A stretch of DNA of 64,000 bases, from positions 310,001 through 374,000 of the forward strand of contig NZ_JAFKCT010000001.1 of NCBI RefSeq assembly GCF_017254915.1, in the 5' to 3' direction. The DNA is from Algoriphagus oliviformis (lineage in GTDB: Bacteria; Bacteroidota; Bacteroidia; Cytophagales; Cyclobacteriaceae). This document shows, in pieces, positions 1 through 8,736 of this stretch; position 1 is the first letter of the stretch, and each line of letters starts with the position of its first letter. The notes beneath the pieces were generated by a model. The model saw only the letters and a list, made by a program, of their open reading frames with translations, did no database searches and was not told where the DNA came from. The translations under genes and the position numbers were made by a program.

Positions 1-768
1 GAACTCACCACCGAGGACACTCCAGACGAGGAAAAGGAAATCCTGAGAGGTATCGTGAACTTTGGGACGCTATCCGTCAAGCAGGTCATGCGAAGCCGCA
101 TGGACATCACCGCGGTGGATGTGGAAATGGACTTCCATGAGCTGATGGACAAGATCAACAAGAGCGGCTATTCGCGGATTCCCGTCTATGAGGAAACCAT
201 CGACAACATCCTCGGGGTGCTCTACATCAAAGACCTCCTACCCCATATCGAAAAAGACGAGGACTTCCCCTGGAAGGAACTCATCCGCAAAAGCTTTTAC
301 GTCCCCGAGACCAAGAAGGCAGACGCCTTATTAAAGGACTTCCAAAAAATGCGCGTGCATATCGCCATTGTGGTGGATGAGTACGGAGGCACTTCAGGCC
401 TGGTGACGCTGGAGGATCTGATCGAGGAAATCATCGGTGAGATCAATGACGAGTTTGACGACACAGACGATATTTTCTTCCAAGAACTGGACAACGACAC
501 CTATATCTTTGAAGGCAAGGTGTCCCTCAACGACTTCTGCAAAAAGCTCGAACTGGACTCCCAGCTCTTCGAAGAGGTGAAGGGCGAGAGCGAATCCCTG
601 GGTGGACTCCTGCTGGAGCTCAACTCAAAACTGCCCAAAAACGGCACAAAGATCCAGTTTGGCGACTTTGAGTTTACCGTATTGGCAGTGGACACCCGAA
701 AGATCAAGAAGGTGAAGGTCCAGTTTTTTGATAGGGAAAAGGATGGGGCAAGCCATTTTTCCGACTAA
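1..768 (+). CDS. gldE: Gliding motility-associated GldE-type CBS/CorC-domain membrane protein, C-terminal part (5' end outside window)
   Basis: The reading frame is open from base 1 and ends at TAA 766-768, so only about 255 C-terminal residues are present. Two CBS repeats can be seen (with the segments YSRIPVYEETIDNILGVLY and IVVDEYGGTSGLVTLEDLIE, the latter typical of the second CBS of hemolysin C/CorC proteins), followed by a CorC_HlyC transporter-associated domain over the last 80 or so residues (SESLGGLLLELN...). The N-terminal membrane DUF21 domain must lie upstream. In Bacteroidota the closest member of this family is GldE, which works with GldD in gliding and type IX secretion; a plain CorC/HlyC magnesium or cobalt efflux paralogue cannot be excluded because the gldD neighbour side is cut off. 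An A+T-rich hairpin follows the stop. Confidence 0.75.
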   Translation, partial: ELTTEDTPDEEKEILRGIVNFGTLSVKQVMRSRMDITAVDVEMDFHELMDKINKSGYSRIPVYEETIDNILGVLYIKDLLPHIEKDEDFPWKELIRKSFYVPETKKADALLKDFQKMRVHIAIVVDEYGGTSGLVTLEDLIEEIIGEINDEFDDTDDIFFQELDNDTYIFEGKVSLNDFCKKLELDSQLFEEVKGESESLGGLLLELNSKLPKNGTKIQFGDFEFTVLAVDTRKIKKVKVQFFDREKDGASHFSD

Positions 769-1161
769 AACCTGAATTCACAATATTCTGAAAATACCGT
801 ATTTCCAAGAATATTATTTTGCTTTTCAAGAATAAGTATTCGATCCGGTCGATAGTCCAAATTTTCCTGGAATAAAAAAGATCAAAAAAAATTCTAATTT
901 TTTTCAAAAATCCATTTTCCGATTTTTTTGTGTAATTTTTAAAAGTATTGGGCTGTTTTTTGGGTCAAAAACCGGTTTACACGGTCGATAAGACGAAAAG
1001 AATGGAATAATTCAACCATATTTCTGTTTTGCCAAAAACCTAATAAAGCCCTTCATTATCGTTAATACTTCATTTTTACAGGTACTTTATTGCCTAAATT
1101 TTAACAAAGGATTTTTTTTTTGTAATTTTTGGAAATTTTGAACCTATTAAATCAAATTAGA
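769..1161. other. 393-bp A+T-rich intergenic region, presumed gltB promoter region
   Basis: No coding sequence is supported. The left end holds the hairpin at 782-820. The rest is strongly A+T-rich with runs of T (for example 1111-1120) and should contain the promoter of the glutamate synthase operon. I found only one-mismatch versions of the Bacteroidota -7 element TAnnTTTG (TAAATTTT near 1096 and TATTTCTG near 1019), so no promoter is assigned. No riboswitch-like structure was recognised. Confidence 0.4.
782..820 (+). terminator. Probable A+T-rich terminator hairpin after gldE
   Basis: Fourteen bases past the gldE stop, AATATTCT (782-789) pairs with AGAATATT (808-815), and inside it GAAAATAC (790-797) pairs with GTATTTCC (799-806) with one mismatch. 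ATTTTG follows. The stem is long but A+T-rich, so it is a weaker call than the G+C-rich hairpins elsewhere in the window. Confidence 0.45.
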
Positions 1162-4100
1162 ATGCAAGAAGGTTTGTATCGATCGGAGTTTGAGCATGAC
1201 TCCTGCGGTATAGGTGCTGTGGTGGATCTGAGCAACATACCCACTCATGAGACTATCAGCGATGCCTTATACATGCTTAGCAATATGGAGCATCGCGGCG
1301 GTAGGGGATCCGATCCCAAAACCGGCGACGGTGCCGGTATTTCTATCCAGGTCCCGCACCAATTTCTCAAGGATGTGACCGCGCGCACGGAAATAGACCT
1401 GCCAGAGCCAGGCTACTACGGCGTGGGCATGACCTTTTTCCCAAAAAACAAGCAGCTCTATCAGCGCTCCAAAGAGCTTCTCAACCAGCTCATCGAGGAA
1501 ATGGGCTTCAACCTGATCGGCTACCGTGTGGTACCGGTGGATGAAACCGTCCCTGGATCCGGAGCCCTGGAGGTGATGCCCAACATCGAGCAGCTGTTTG
1601 TCAGCCACAAACAGGGGCTGACCGGCATCGAGCTGGAGCGAAAGCTATACGTGCTGAGAAACTTCGCAACTTCGGAGATCAACTCCAAGGTGCCAGGTGT
1701 CAACCACTCCTTTTATTTCGCCAGCCTGAGCAGCCGCACCTTAGTATATAAGGGACAGCTGCGGACGGACCAAGTGCTGGCTTTCTACAAAGATCTCCAA
1801 AACCCAAGGATAGAATCGGCACTGGCCATCGTGCACTCCCGATTCTCTACCAATACGTTCCCCAACTGGAGACTGGCACAGCCATTCCGCTTCCTTTCCC
1901 ACAACGGCGAGATCAACACCATCCGAGGCAACCTCAACAAGATGAAGTCCAAGGAGGCGCTGATGAAGTCGAAATTCTTCTCCGAAGAAGAGCTGGCGAA
2001 GCTGATGCCGATCACCAACAAGCTCAACTCCGACTCCGCAAACCTCGATGCGATGGTGGAGCTGCTCACCCTGAGCGGCCGATCCCTTCCGCATGCCATG
2101 ATGATGCTGGTGCCGGAGGCTTGGCAGGACAACCAGGTGATGGATCGGGAAAGAAAAGCCTTCTACAAGTTCCACGCGTCTCTGGTAGAGCCTTGGGACG
2201 GGCCTGCGGCGCTGCTTTTCACTGACGGAAAATCCGTGGGTGCGACCCTAGACCGAAACGGTCTCCGTCCCCTGCGCTATTTCATCACCCGCGACAATAG
2301 ACTGATCCTCTCCTCCGAAGCGGGCGCCCTTCCTATCCGTGAAGCCACCATCACCGAAAAGGGACGTATCAGCCCCGGCAAGATGATGTGGGCCGACCTG
2401 GAAAAAGGCCGAGTGCTCTTTGACGAGGAAGTGAAAGGTGAAATCTGCAGCCGTCAACCTTACGAAAAATGGGTCAACGAGCACAGAACCAAGCTCCGAT
2501 TCGTCCCGGATCCCGAAGAGCTGACGCATCCTTATTCCACAGAAAACATCAAGAAATGCCAGACGGTCTTCGGTTACACTTCCGAAGAACTGAAGGTAAT
2601 CTTGGCTCCCATGGGCGACACCGGCTATGAGGCCGTAGGGTCAATGGGCGCCGATACGCCGCTGGCTGTACTTTCCAAGCAAAGCCAGCATATCGCCAAC
2701 TACTTCAAGCAGCTTTTCGCCCAGGTAAGTAACCCACCGATCGACCCGATCAGGGAGCGTCTGGTGATGTCGCTTTTCACCAGAATCGGTGAAGGCCACA
2801 ACATCCTGGAGGAAAGCCCGCAGCATACCAAGCAGATCCACATTTCCCAGCCTGTCCTTCTCAACGAAGACCTGGACAAGGTGACCCGAATGGAGCACCT
2901 GGGCTACAGAGCCACGAAGCTCTACGGGCTTTTTGTGGCTGACCACAAGCCGGGAAGACTGCTGGAAGCGCTGGACAAGCTGTGCCAAGAAGCAGAAGAT
3001 GCCATCCATGAGGGCAAGAATGTCCTCATCCTATCTGACCGAAACAGCACGGAGGAATTGGCTCCAATCCCATCCCTGCTCGCCATCGGTGCTGTACACC
3101 AGCACTTGGTCAAAAAGAAAATCAGGACCCGCGCCGGCCTGGTGTTGGAATCTGCCGATATCCGAGAGGTGCACCACTTCGCCACCGCGATCGGATACGG
3201 TGTATCCGCGATCAACCCTTATCTGGCGCTGGAGTCACTGGTGGACATGTTCGAGAAGGGCCAGCTGGCGAAAGTCAAAGACAAAAAGACGCTGTTCTCC
3301 AACTACCAAGACGCCGTCGGCAAAGGCCTTCTGAAGGTGCTTTCCAAAATGGGAATCTCCACACTCCAGTCTTATCAGGGTGCCCAGATATTTGAGGCGC
3401 TTGGACTCGGACCGGATGTGATCGACCGATGCTTCAAGGGCACCATCTCCCGTATCAGCGGGGTGTCTTTTGACGAGCTCGCCGAGGAAGTCCTCGCCCG
3501 CAACCACGCTGCCTACGAAGCCAACTCTTCCGTACTCGAGACAGGCGGCATCTATCAGTGGAAAAGAAGGGGTGAAAAGCACATGTTCAACCCAGAAACC
3601 ATCCACCTGCTTCAGAAATCGACCCGCTTGGATGACTATGCACTTTATAAAAAGTTTGCCGCCAAGATCAACGAGCAGACCAAAGATGCGCTGACTCTCC
3701 GCGGGCTCTTTGAATTCAAAAAACGAATCAGCGTGCCTATCGACGAGGTAGAGCCCGCAGAGAATATCCTCAAGCGTTTTGCCACTGGAGCTATGTCCTT
3801 TGGCTCTATCTCCCACGAAGCCCACAGCACCTTGGCCATTGCCATGAACCGCATCGGGGCAAAAAGCAACTCCGGCGAGGGTGGAGAGGACGAGATCCGC
3901 TTTGACAAAAAATCCAACGGCGACTGGGAACGCTCCGCCATCAAGCAGGTCGCTTCCGGGCGATTTGGCGTCACCAGTCACTACCTGACCAATGCCGCCG
4001 AGCTCCAGATCAAAATGGCGCAAGGTGCCAAGCCAGGAGAAGGCGGGCAGCTGCCAGGCCATAAAGTAGACGACTGGATCGGACGGGTGAGACATTCTAC

Positions 4101-5652
4101 TCCGGGAGTGGGCTTGATTTCCCCTCCACCCCACCACGACATCTATTCCATTGAGGATTTGGCGCAGCTGATCTACGATCTGAAAAACGCAAATCGAAAA
4201 GCAAGAATCAATGTCAAGCTGGTGTCGCAGGCAGGTGTAGGCACCGTGGCCGCAGGCGTGGCCAAAGCTTCCGCCGATGTGATCCTCATCGCAGGGGCAG
4301 ACGGTGGTACCGGAGCATCGCCTTTGAGCTCCGTCCGACATGCGGGATTGCCTTGGGAGCTTGGGCTCTCCGAAGCCCACCAGACATTGGTGAAAAACAA
4401 CCTCCGCAGCCGCGTCGTCCTCCAGACGGACGGCCAGCTGAGAACCGGCCGTGACCTCGCCATCGCCACCCTTTTGGGCGCTGAGGAGTGGGGCATCGCT
4501 ACTGGAGCCTTGGTCGTCGAGGGCTGTATCATGATGCGTAAGTGTCACCTCAACACCTGCCCGGTAGGTATCGCTACCCAGGATCCAGAATTGAGAAAGC
4601 TCTTCACCGGCGATCCTGACCACGTGGTGAACTACTTCAAATTCCTCGTGCAGGATCTGAGGGAAATCATGGCATCCCTTGGTTTCCGTACCATCGACGA
4701 GATGGTCGGACAGAGCCAAGTGTTGCAGTCCACCGGCCACCTCAATCACTGGAAGTGGGACAAAATCGACCTTTCCCCGATCTTCCACAAAGTCGAAGTA
4801 CCGGATCACGTCGGCGTGCACAAGCAGATCGACCAGGAATTTGAGCTGAAAAAAGTACTGGATCGCCAGCTGATCAAGGCTGCCACTCCGGCGCTTGAGC
4901 AGGCCATCCCAGTGACCGGAAGCTTCCAGATCAAGAGTATCGACCGCTCAGTCGGCGCGATGCTTTCCAACGAAATCTCGAAGATCTACGGTGGCATGGG
5001 CCTCCCGGAGGACACCGTCCATTTCAAATTCAACGGCTCTGCCGGCCAGACTTTCGGCGGATTCCTGGCCAAAGGTATCAACTTTGAGCTCGAAGGCGAA
5101 GCCAATGACTACTTCGGCAAAGGACTCTCCGGCGGCAAGCTGGTCATCTATCCCAGCAGAAATGCCCGCTTTGTACATGAGGAAAACATCATCATCGGCA
5201 ACGTGGCCTTCTACGGGGCTACCTCCGGCGAAGCCTACATCAACGGCAAGGGCGGCGAGCGATTCTGCGTGAGAAACTCAGGCGTGAAGACGGTCGTCGA
5301 GGGCATCGGAGACCACGGCTGCGAGTACATGACCGGCGGCATGGTGATCAACCTAGGAGAAATCGGCAGAAACTTCGCTGCCGGGATGAGCGGCGGCTTT
5401 GCCTACATCCTCAAGGACTACATCACCGAGATCAACACCGAAATGGTGGACATCGACCTCTTGGAAGAAGAGGATTTTGCCACGGTGAAATCCTTCCTCA
5501 AGCGCCACGTCAAGCTGACCAACAGCCAGCTGGGACAGCGGTTCCTGGAGGATTGGGACAAGGCCAAGGAGCAGTTTATCAAGGTAATGCCTCGGGACTA
5601 CAAGGCCGTATTGCAAAAAAGAGCACAAGAACAAGCTAAATCACTGGTGTAA
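1162..5652 (+). CDS. gltB: Glutamate synthase [NADPH], large (alpha) subunit
   Basis: Makes glutamate from glutamine and 2-oxoglutarate together with GltD. About 1496 residues, close to the family length of about 1500. From ATG 1162 the protein begins MQEGLYRSEFEHDSCGIG: Cys15 would be the N-terminal nucleophile of the class II glutaminase domain after removal of a short propeptide. The domains follow in the usual order: glutaminase (about 1-420), central domain, FMN-binding synthase domain (about 800-1190) with the 3Fe-4S cysteines spaced C-x5-C-x4-C in the CIMMRKCHLNTCPVG segment near residue 1120, and a C-terminal GXGXG beta-helix domain. The frame is open from a TTG at 1129, but ATG 1162 puts the nucleophile at the usual distance and is preferred. 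gltD starts 2 bases after the stop, so the two are one operon. Confidence 0.97.
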   Translation: MQEGLYRSEFEHDSCGIGAVVDLSNIPTHETISDALYMLSNMEHRGGRGSDPKTGDGAGISIQVPHQFLKDVTARTEIDLPEPGYYGVGMTFFPKNKQLYQRSKELLNQLIEEMGFNLIGYRVVPVDETVPGSGALEVMPNIEQLFVSHKQGLTGIELERKLYVLRNFATSEINSKVPGVNHSFYFASLSSRTLVYKGQLRTDQVLAFYKDLQNPRIESALAIVHSRFSTNTFPNWRLAQPFRFLSHNGEINTIRGNLNKMKSKEALMKSKFFSEEELAKLMPITNKLNSDSANLDAMVELLTLSGRSLPHAMMMLVPEAWQDNQVMDRERKAFYKFHASLVEPWDGPAALLFTDGKSVGATLDRNGLRPLRYFITRDNRLILSSEAGALPIREATITEKGRISPGKMMWADLEKGRVLFDEEVKGEICSRQPYEKWVNEHRTKLRFVPDPEELTHPYSTENIKKCQTVFGYTSEELKVILAPMGDTGYEAVGSMGADTPLAVLSKQSQHIANYFKQLFAQVSNPPIDPIRERLVMSLFTRIGEGHNILEESPQHTKQIHISQPVLLNEDLDKVTRMEHLGYRATKLYGLFVADHKPGRLLEALDKLCQEAEDAIHEGKNVLILSDRNSTEELAPIPSLLAIGAVHQHLVKKKIRTRAGLVLESADIREVHHFATAIGYGVSAINPYLALESLVDMFEKGQLAKVKDKKTLFSNYQDAVGKGLLKVLSKMGISTLQSYQGAQIFEALGLGPDVIDRCFKGTISRISGVSFDELAEEVLARNHAAYEANSSVLETGGIYQWKRRGEKHMFNPETIHLLQKSTRLDDYALYKKFAAKINEQTKDALTLRGLFEFKKRISVPIDEVEPAENILKRFATGAMSFGSISHEAHSTLAIAMNRIGAKSNSGEGGEDEIRFDKKSNGDWERSAIKQVASGRFGVTSHYLTNAAELQIKMAQGAKPGEGGQLPGHKVDDWIGRVRHSTPGVGLISPPPHHDIYSIEDLAQLIYDLKNANRKARINVKLVSQAGVGTVAAGVAKASADVILIAGADGGTGASPLSSVRHAGLPWELGLSEAHQTLVKNNLRSRVVLQTDGQLRTGRDLAIATLLGAEEWGIATGALVVEGCIMMRKCHLNTCPVGIATQDPELRKLFTGDPDHVVNYFKFLVQDLREIMASLGFRTIDEMVGQSQVLQSTGHLNHWKWDKIDLSPIFHKVEVPDHVGVHKQIDQEFELKKVLDRQLIKAATPALEQAIPVTGSFQIKSIDRSVGAMLSNEISKIYGGMGLPEDTVHFKFNGSAGQTFGGFLAKGINFELEGEANDYFGKGLSGGKLVIYPSRNARFVHEENIIIGNVAFYGATSGEAYINGKGGERFCVRNSGVKTVVEGIGDHGCEYMTGGMVINLGEIGRNFAAGMSGGFAYILKDYITEINTEMVDIDLLEEEDFATVKSFLKRHVKLTNSQLGQRFLEDWDKAKEQFIKVMPRDYKAVLQKRAQEQAKSLV

Positions 5653-5653
5653 G

Positions 5654-7126
5654 ATGGGAGCGAAAGAAGGATTTATCCAATTTAAAAGAGAAACCCCTGT
5701 GAGCCGCGATCCAAAAGAGCGGATTGGCGACTACAGAGAAATATACGAGCCGTTTTCCGGCGAAAAACTGAACAACCAAGCCGCACGCTGCATGGACTGC
5801 GGAGTACCGTTTTGCCACAATGGCTGCCCGCTGGGCAACGTGATCCCCGAGTTCAACGACGCGGTGTACAACAAGGAATGGGGCCAAGCGATCAGCATTT
5901 TGCGCAGCACCAACAACTTCCCTGAGTTTACCGGCCGCATCTGCCCCGCTCCCTGCGAGGCCAGCTGTGTCCTCGGCATCAACAAGGATCCCGTGGCCAT
6001 CGAGCTGATCGAGAAAAATATCGCCGAGAAGGCTTACGAGCTGGGGCTGATCCAAGCGAATCCTCCGGCAACCCGCACAGGCAAAAAAGTGGCGGTCGTC
6101 GGTTCGGGTCCCGCAGGCCTAGCCGCAGCCGATCAGCTGAACCAGGCAGGCCATGAAGTGACCTTGTTTGAGAAAGACGCCAAAGTAGGCGGCCTGCTGC
6201 GCTACGGCATTCCGGACTTCAAGCTGGAAAAGTGGGTCATCGACCGTCGTGTGAAGCTGATGGAGGAAGAGGGCGTGATCTTCGCCACCAATACCGAAAT
6301 CGGCAGCAGCACCACTGCAGAAGAAGTCTTGAAATCTTTTGACGCCGTCGTGCTCTCCACCGGTGCCCAGCAGCCCCGAGGGTTGAACATCAAGGGCGAC
6401 AAACTGAAAGGCGTTCACTTTGCGATGGAGTTTCTCGGCCAGCAAAACCGGGTAATCGGAAGCGAGATCGGCGAAAACCCTATTTCCGCCAAGGGGAAAC
6501 ACGTGATCGTCATCGGCGGTGGAGACACCGGCAGTGACTGTATCGGAACTTCCAACAGACATGGCGCGGCATCGATCACGCAGCTGGAGCTTTTGCCAAA
6601 GCCACCCAAGCAAAGAAACGTCCTGAATCCTTGGCCAGAGTGGCCGATGACGCTGAAGACGTCCAGCTCCCACGAGGAAGGCGCTGAGCGCATGTTCTCC
6701 ATCCTCACCAAGGAATTTACCGGAAATGAAGCCGGTGAAGTGACGGGACTGACGCTGGTGGACATCGAGTGGAAAGAGAAGGGCGGCCGAATGACCTTCG
6801 AGGAAATCGCCGGTACAGAGCGGACTGTTCCTTGTGACTTGGCGTTTATCGCAATCGGCTACATGGGCCCTGCGCAAAACGGACTGTTGCAGGCCTTTGG
6901 CGCAGAGACCATGGAAAACAGCCTGCCAAAATCAAAAAATTATCAAAGCACTAATCCTAAGGTATTTTTAGCTGGGGATATGCGAAGAGGCCAATCACTG
7001 GTAGTATGGGCAATTTCTGAAGGACGAGAGACCGCTGTCAAAGTGGACGAGTACCTGATGGGCTCATCCTCCCTACCTCAGAAGGACGAGTCCTTCTTCC
7101 AGGTTGAAGAGCATATCGCGGGATAA
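5654..7126 (+). CDS. gltD: Glutamate synthase [NADPH], small (beta) subunit
   Basis: Supplies electrons from NADPH to GltB through FAD and iron-sulfur centres. The protein has 490 residues. The N-terminal cysteine clusters for two 4Fe-4S centres are visible (CMDCGVPFCHNGCPLGN and ICPAPCEASCVLGI, about residues 46-110), followed by the FAD Rossmann motif VAVVGSGPAGLAAA (about 147-160) and the NADPH motif VIVIGGGDTGSDC (about 285-297); the C-terminal FLAGDMRRGQSLVVWAI segment is the typical second FAD-binding motif. The start codon lies 1 base after the gltB stop, which implies translational coupling. A strong terminator follows at 7199-7226. Confidence 0.97.
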   Translation: MGAKEGFIQFKRETPVSRDPKERIGDYREIYEPFSGEKLNNQAARCMDCGVPFCHNGCPLGNVIPEFNDAVYNKEWGQAISILRSTNNFPEFTGRICPAPCEASCVLGINKDPVAIELIEKNIAEKAYELGLIQANPPATRTGKKVAVVGSGPAGLAAADQLNQAGHEVTLFEKDAKVGGLLRYGIPDFKLEKWVIDRRVKLMEEEGVIFATNTEIGSSTTAEEVLKSFDAVVLSTGAQQPRGLNIKGDKLKGVHFAMEFLGQQNRVIGSEIGENPISAKGKHVIVIGGGDTGSDCIGTSNRHGAASITQLELLPKPPKQRNVLNPWPEWPMTLKTSSSHEEGAERMFSILTKEFTGNEAGEVTGLTLVDIEWKEKGGRMTFEEIAGTERTVPCDLAFIAIGYMGPAQNGLLQAFGAETMENSLPKSKNYQSTNPKVFLAGDMRRGQSLVVWAISEGRETAVKVDEYLMGSSSLPQKDESFFQVEEHIAG

Positions 7127-7198
7127 TGTCAAGGCTATCCCCTCTGGGTTTGCCCTGACGTCCAATAGTACCCTGTTTAGTTGACCCACCTGCGATAC

Positions 7199-7226
7199 AG
7201 AAAGCCACCCATTGGGTGGCTTTCTT
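7199..7226 (+). terminator. Rho-independent terminator of gltBD
   Basis: A perfect 12-bp stem is formed by 7199-7210 (containing AAAGCCACCC) and 7214-7225 (GGGTGGCTTT) around a 3-base ATT loop, but only a short T-rich tract (TTTCTT) forms its distal end. It separates the glt operon from the accessory cassette that follows. Confidence 0.8.
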
Positions 7227-7312
7227 CGTCTAAGAGAGCCATCCTTCTATATATCAACCAAAACCTGTTCGAAGATTGATATATTTCGTTTAGAAAATTA
7301 AATTAAGGTTCC

Positions 7313-7546
7313 ATGAAGAAGAAACGCTCAAACCACGTCATTCCCATACAAAACTCAGAGTGGGTCTTGGTGAAATCGGGGGCCGAAAAACCTTTTAGGC
7401 GGTTTAAATCAAAAACGGAAGCAATCAGTTTTGGCAATGAACTAAGCAAAACGGAGCAGAGCAGACTGTATGTACATAAGAGCGATGGGCGTATCGAAGC
7501 GAGGCATTCCTACTCCCCAGAAGACCAGCCGCTAGACAAAGAATAA
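7313..7546 (+). CDS. Small DUF2188-like protein
   Basis: A 77-residue basic protein starting at ATG 7313. The pattern matches the DUF2188 family: HVIPIQNSEWVLVKSGAEK near the start, then a T/A-rich helix (KTEAISFGNELSK), then LYVHKSDGRIEARHSY. DUF2188 proteins are small one-domain proteins of unknown biochemical function. The next gene starts 2 bases after this stop, so the pair is a bicistron. Bounded upstream by the gltD terminator, with its own short A+T-rich leader (7227-7312). The base composition looks A+T-richer than gltBD and ndh. A partner, antitoxin-like or modulator role for the downstream gene is my inference from the tight coupling. Confidence 0.7.
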   Translation: MKKKRSNHVIPIQNSEWVLVKSGAEKPFRRFKSKTEAISFGNELSKTEQSRLYVHKSDGRIEARHSYSPEDQPLDKE

Positions 7547-7548
7547 AG

Positions 7549-8226
7549 ATGGCCTCTCACCCATCTATTTTTGAAAACTCCGTATTCATCAATTGTCCAT
7601 TTGACCGAGAATACAAGCCACTTCTGGACGTTCTGCTTTTCACGTTGGTCAAGTTTGGCCTTCATCCTCGTATTGCATTGGAAAACTCTGATTCCGGCCA
7701 ACTGCGGATAGACAAAATCCTCGCAATGATCAAAGAGTCAAAATACAGTATCCACGATCTTTCCCGACTTCAATCCAAAGGCAAAAAAGAATTCTACCGA
7801 CTTAATATGCCATTTGAGCTCGGTATCGATTTTGGATCCAGAAATTTTGACAAAAGCCTCTCCGGGAAAAAGTTCCTCGTTTTGGAAGCATCAGACTACA
7901 ACTACATGAAAGCGTTGTCGGATTTTAGTGGATTCGATATTAAATCCCATGCCAATAGTCCGCAAAACCTGATAAACTCCGTTCGTTCTTGGCTCATCAC
8001 CACAGGCAAATTGAGGAATTTGGACACGGGCAAAAAAATATGGTTTCAATTCAATGAGTTTAACCAAAAGATTTTTGACCTGAAATTCGGCAAGTATTTC
8101 CCAGAGTTTCCAGAAACTATCGCAACCGAAATGGCAAACGAAGAGATCGACTTAATGCCTATTCCTGAGTTGATTGAGAATATCTCCCTCTTTTTCAACC
8201 AAACGAAGAAAGCCAGTCCCAGCTAG
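7549..8226 (+). CDS. TIR / nucleoside-deoxyribosyltransferase-like protein, candidate nucleotide-processing effector
   Basis: 225 residues, not assigned to a named gene. Visible motifs resemble the Rossmann-like TIR/NDT/SLOG group: a first strand with FINCPFDREY (about 13-22), a conserved Arg in GLHPRIALE (Arg41), a strand ending SIHDLSR (67-73, with His69/Asp70), and RLNMPFELGIDFG (84-96). In deoxyribosyltransferases and in TIR-like nucleotide-binding domains the glutamate of the ...FELG.. motif (Glu90 here) is the catalytic position. No membrane segment or signal peptide is seen. It follows a DUF2188 gene by 2 bases and ends in a hairpin that overlaps its last codons. NAD or nucleotide hydrolysis in defence is an inference; it could also be a housekeeping nucleotide-binding protein. 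The A+T-rich composition suggests acquisition by transfer. Confidence 0.65.
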   Translation: MASHPSIFENSVFINCPFDREYKPLLDVLLFTLVKFGLHPRIALENSDSGQLRIDKILAMIKESKYSIHDLSRLQSKGKKEFYRLNMPFELGIDFGSRNFDKSLSGKKFLVLEASDYNYMKALSDFSGFDIKSHANSPQNLINSVRSWLITTGKLRNLDTGKKIWFQFNEFNQKIFDLKFGKYFPEFPETIATEMANEEIDLMPIPELIENISLFFNQTKKASPS

Positions 8227-8240
8227 ACCGGCTTTCTTCG
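8204..8240. terminator. Terminator hairpin between convergent genes
   Basis: CGAAGAAAGCC (8204-8214) pairs perfectly with GGCTTTCTTCG (8230-8240) around a 15-base loop. The left arm lies inside the last codons of the TIR-like gene. It sits between two convergent genes and could serve either strand. Confidence 0.65.
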
Positions 8241-8246
8241 CTTGGT

Positions 8247-8648
8247 TTAGTTTTCGCTTTTTCGCCTCGGCATGTCCCCACGACGATGGACTTCGCCTCG
8301 GGGTCGGCGCTTGTCGCGCTCTTCCATCTTGATTTCTTCCCACTTGCTGCGCTGCTCCTCGGTCAGGATCGCATCGACTTTTTCCTGATGGGCTTTCATT
8401 TCCTGCATCTTGGCCTTACGCTCAGCGGCCTGCGCTTCCATTTCTGCCTGGCGCTTTTTGGCTTGGTCCAGGTTGAGAGCGAGGATTTGGTTTTTCTGCT
8501 CCTCGGATAGGTCTAGCTCGGCAGCCATTCTTTCTGTCGCCTTCTTGGCACGTTCCTCAGGATTTGGCTGGGGTCTCTTTTCCTGCTGGGCAGCAAGCTG
8601 CAAACTGGTAAATGCCATCAGCGCGGCTGCAATCATCCATTTTTTCAT
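8247..8648 (-). CDS. Spy/CpxP-like periplasmic protein with LTXXQ motifs
   Basis: 133 residues with a clear Sec signal peptide (MKKWMIAAALMAFTSLQLAA-Q). The mature part is highly charged and helical. Two LTXXQ-type motifs are visible, LSEEQ (about residue 47) and LTEEQ (about 95), which mark the Spy/CpxP/DUF4890 family of periplasmic chaperones or metal/stress-related proteins. A long Glu/Lys/Gln/Met-rich helix lies between them and the tail is Arg-rich. It lies downstream of ndh on the same strand with an 88-bp gap. The exact role is unknown; the family is commonly induced by envelope stress. Confidence 0.8.
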   Translation of the reverse strand: MKKWMIAAALMAFTSLQLAAQQEKRPQPNPEERAKKATERMAAELDLSEEQKNQILALNLDQAKKRQAEMEAQAAERKAKMQEMKAHQEKVDAILTEEQRSKWEEIKMEERDKRRPRGEVHRRGDMPRRKSEN

Positions 8649-8736
8649 GTTGTTATTGGTTTTGTTTCGATGGTTAGACCCATGGAAGCAAAGCCGGTTT
8701 AACGCCCCGCGAAAAAGGGATGTTAAGGAATCTTAA

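Noticed and set aside
1129-1161. TTG 1129 as the gltB start
   Set aside because: It would add eleven residues not seen in the family and place the catalytic Cys at residue 26; ATG 1162 gives the normal position (residue 15).
3235-4821. Long open frame of 528 residues antisense to gltB
   Set aside because: It mirrors the third-codon-position bias of gltB, lacks any recognisable motif and covers the conserved FMN domain of a core enzyme.
7129-7312. Attachment site or tRNA remnant next to the DUF2188/TIR-like cassette
   Set aside because: No tRNA-like cloverleaf and no direct repeat matching the other side of the cassette (8226-8246) could be seen beyond the similar CTTTCTTCG in the two terminators.
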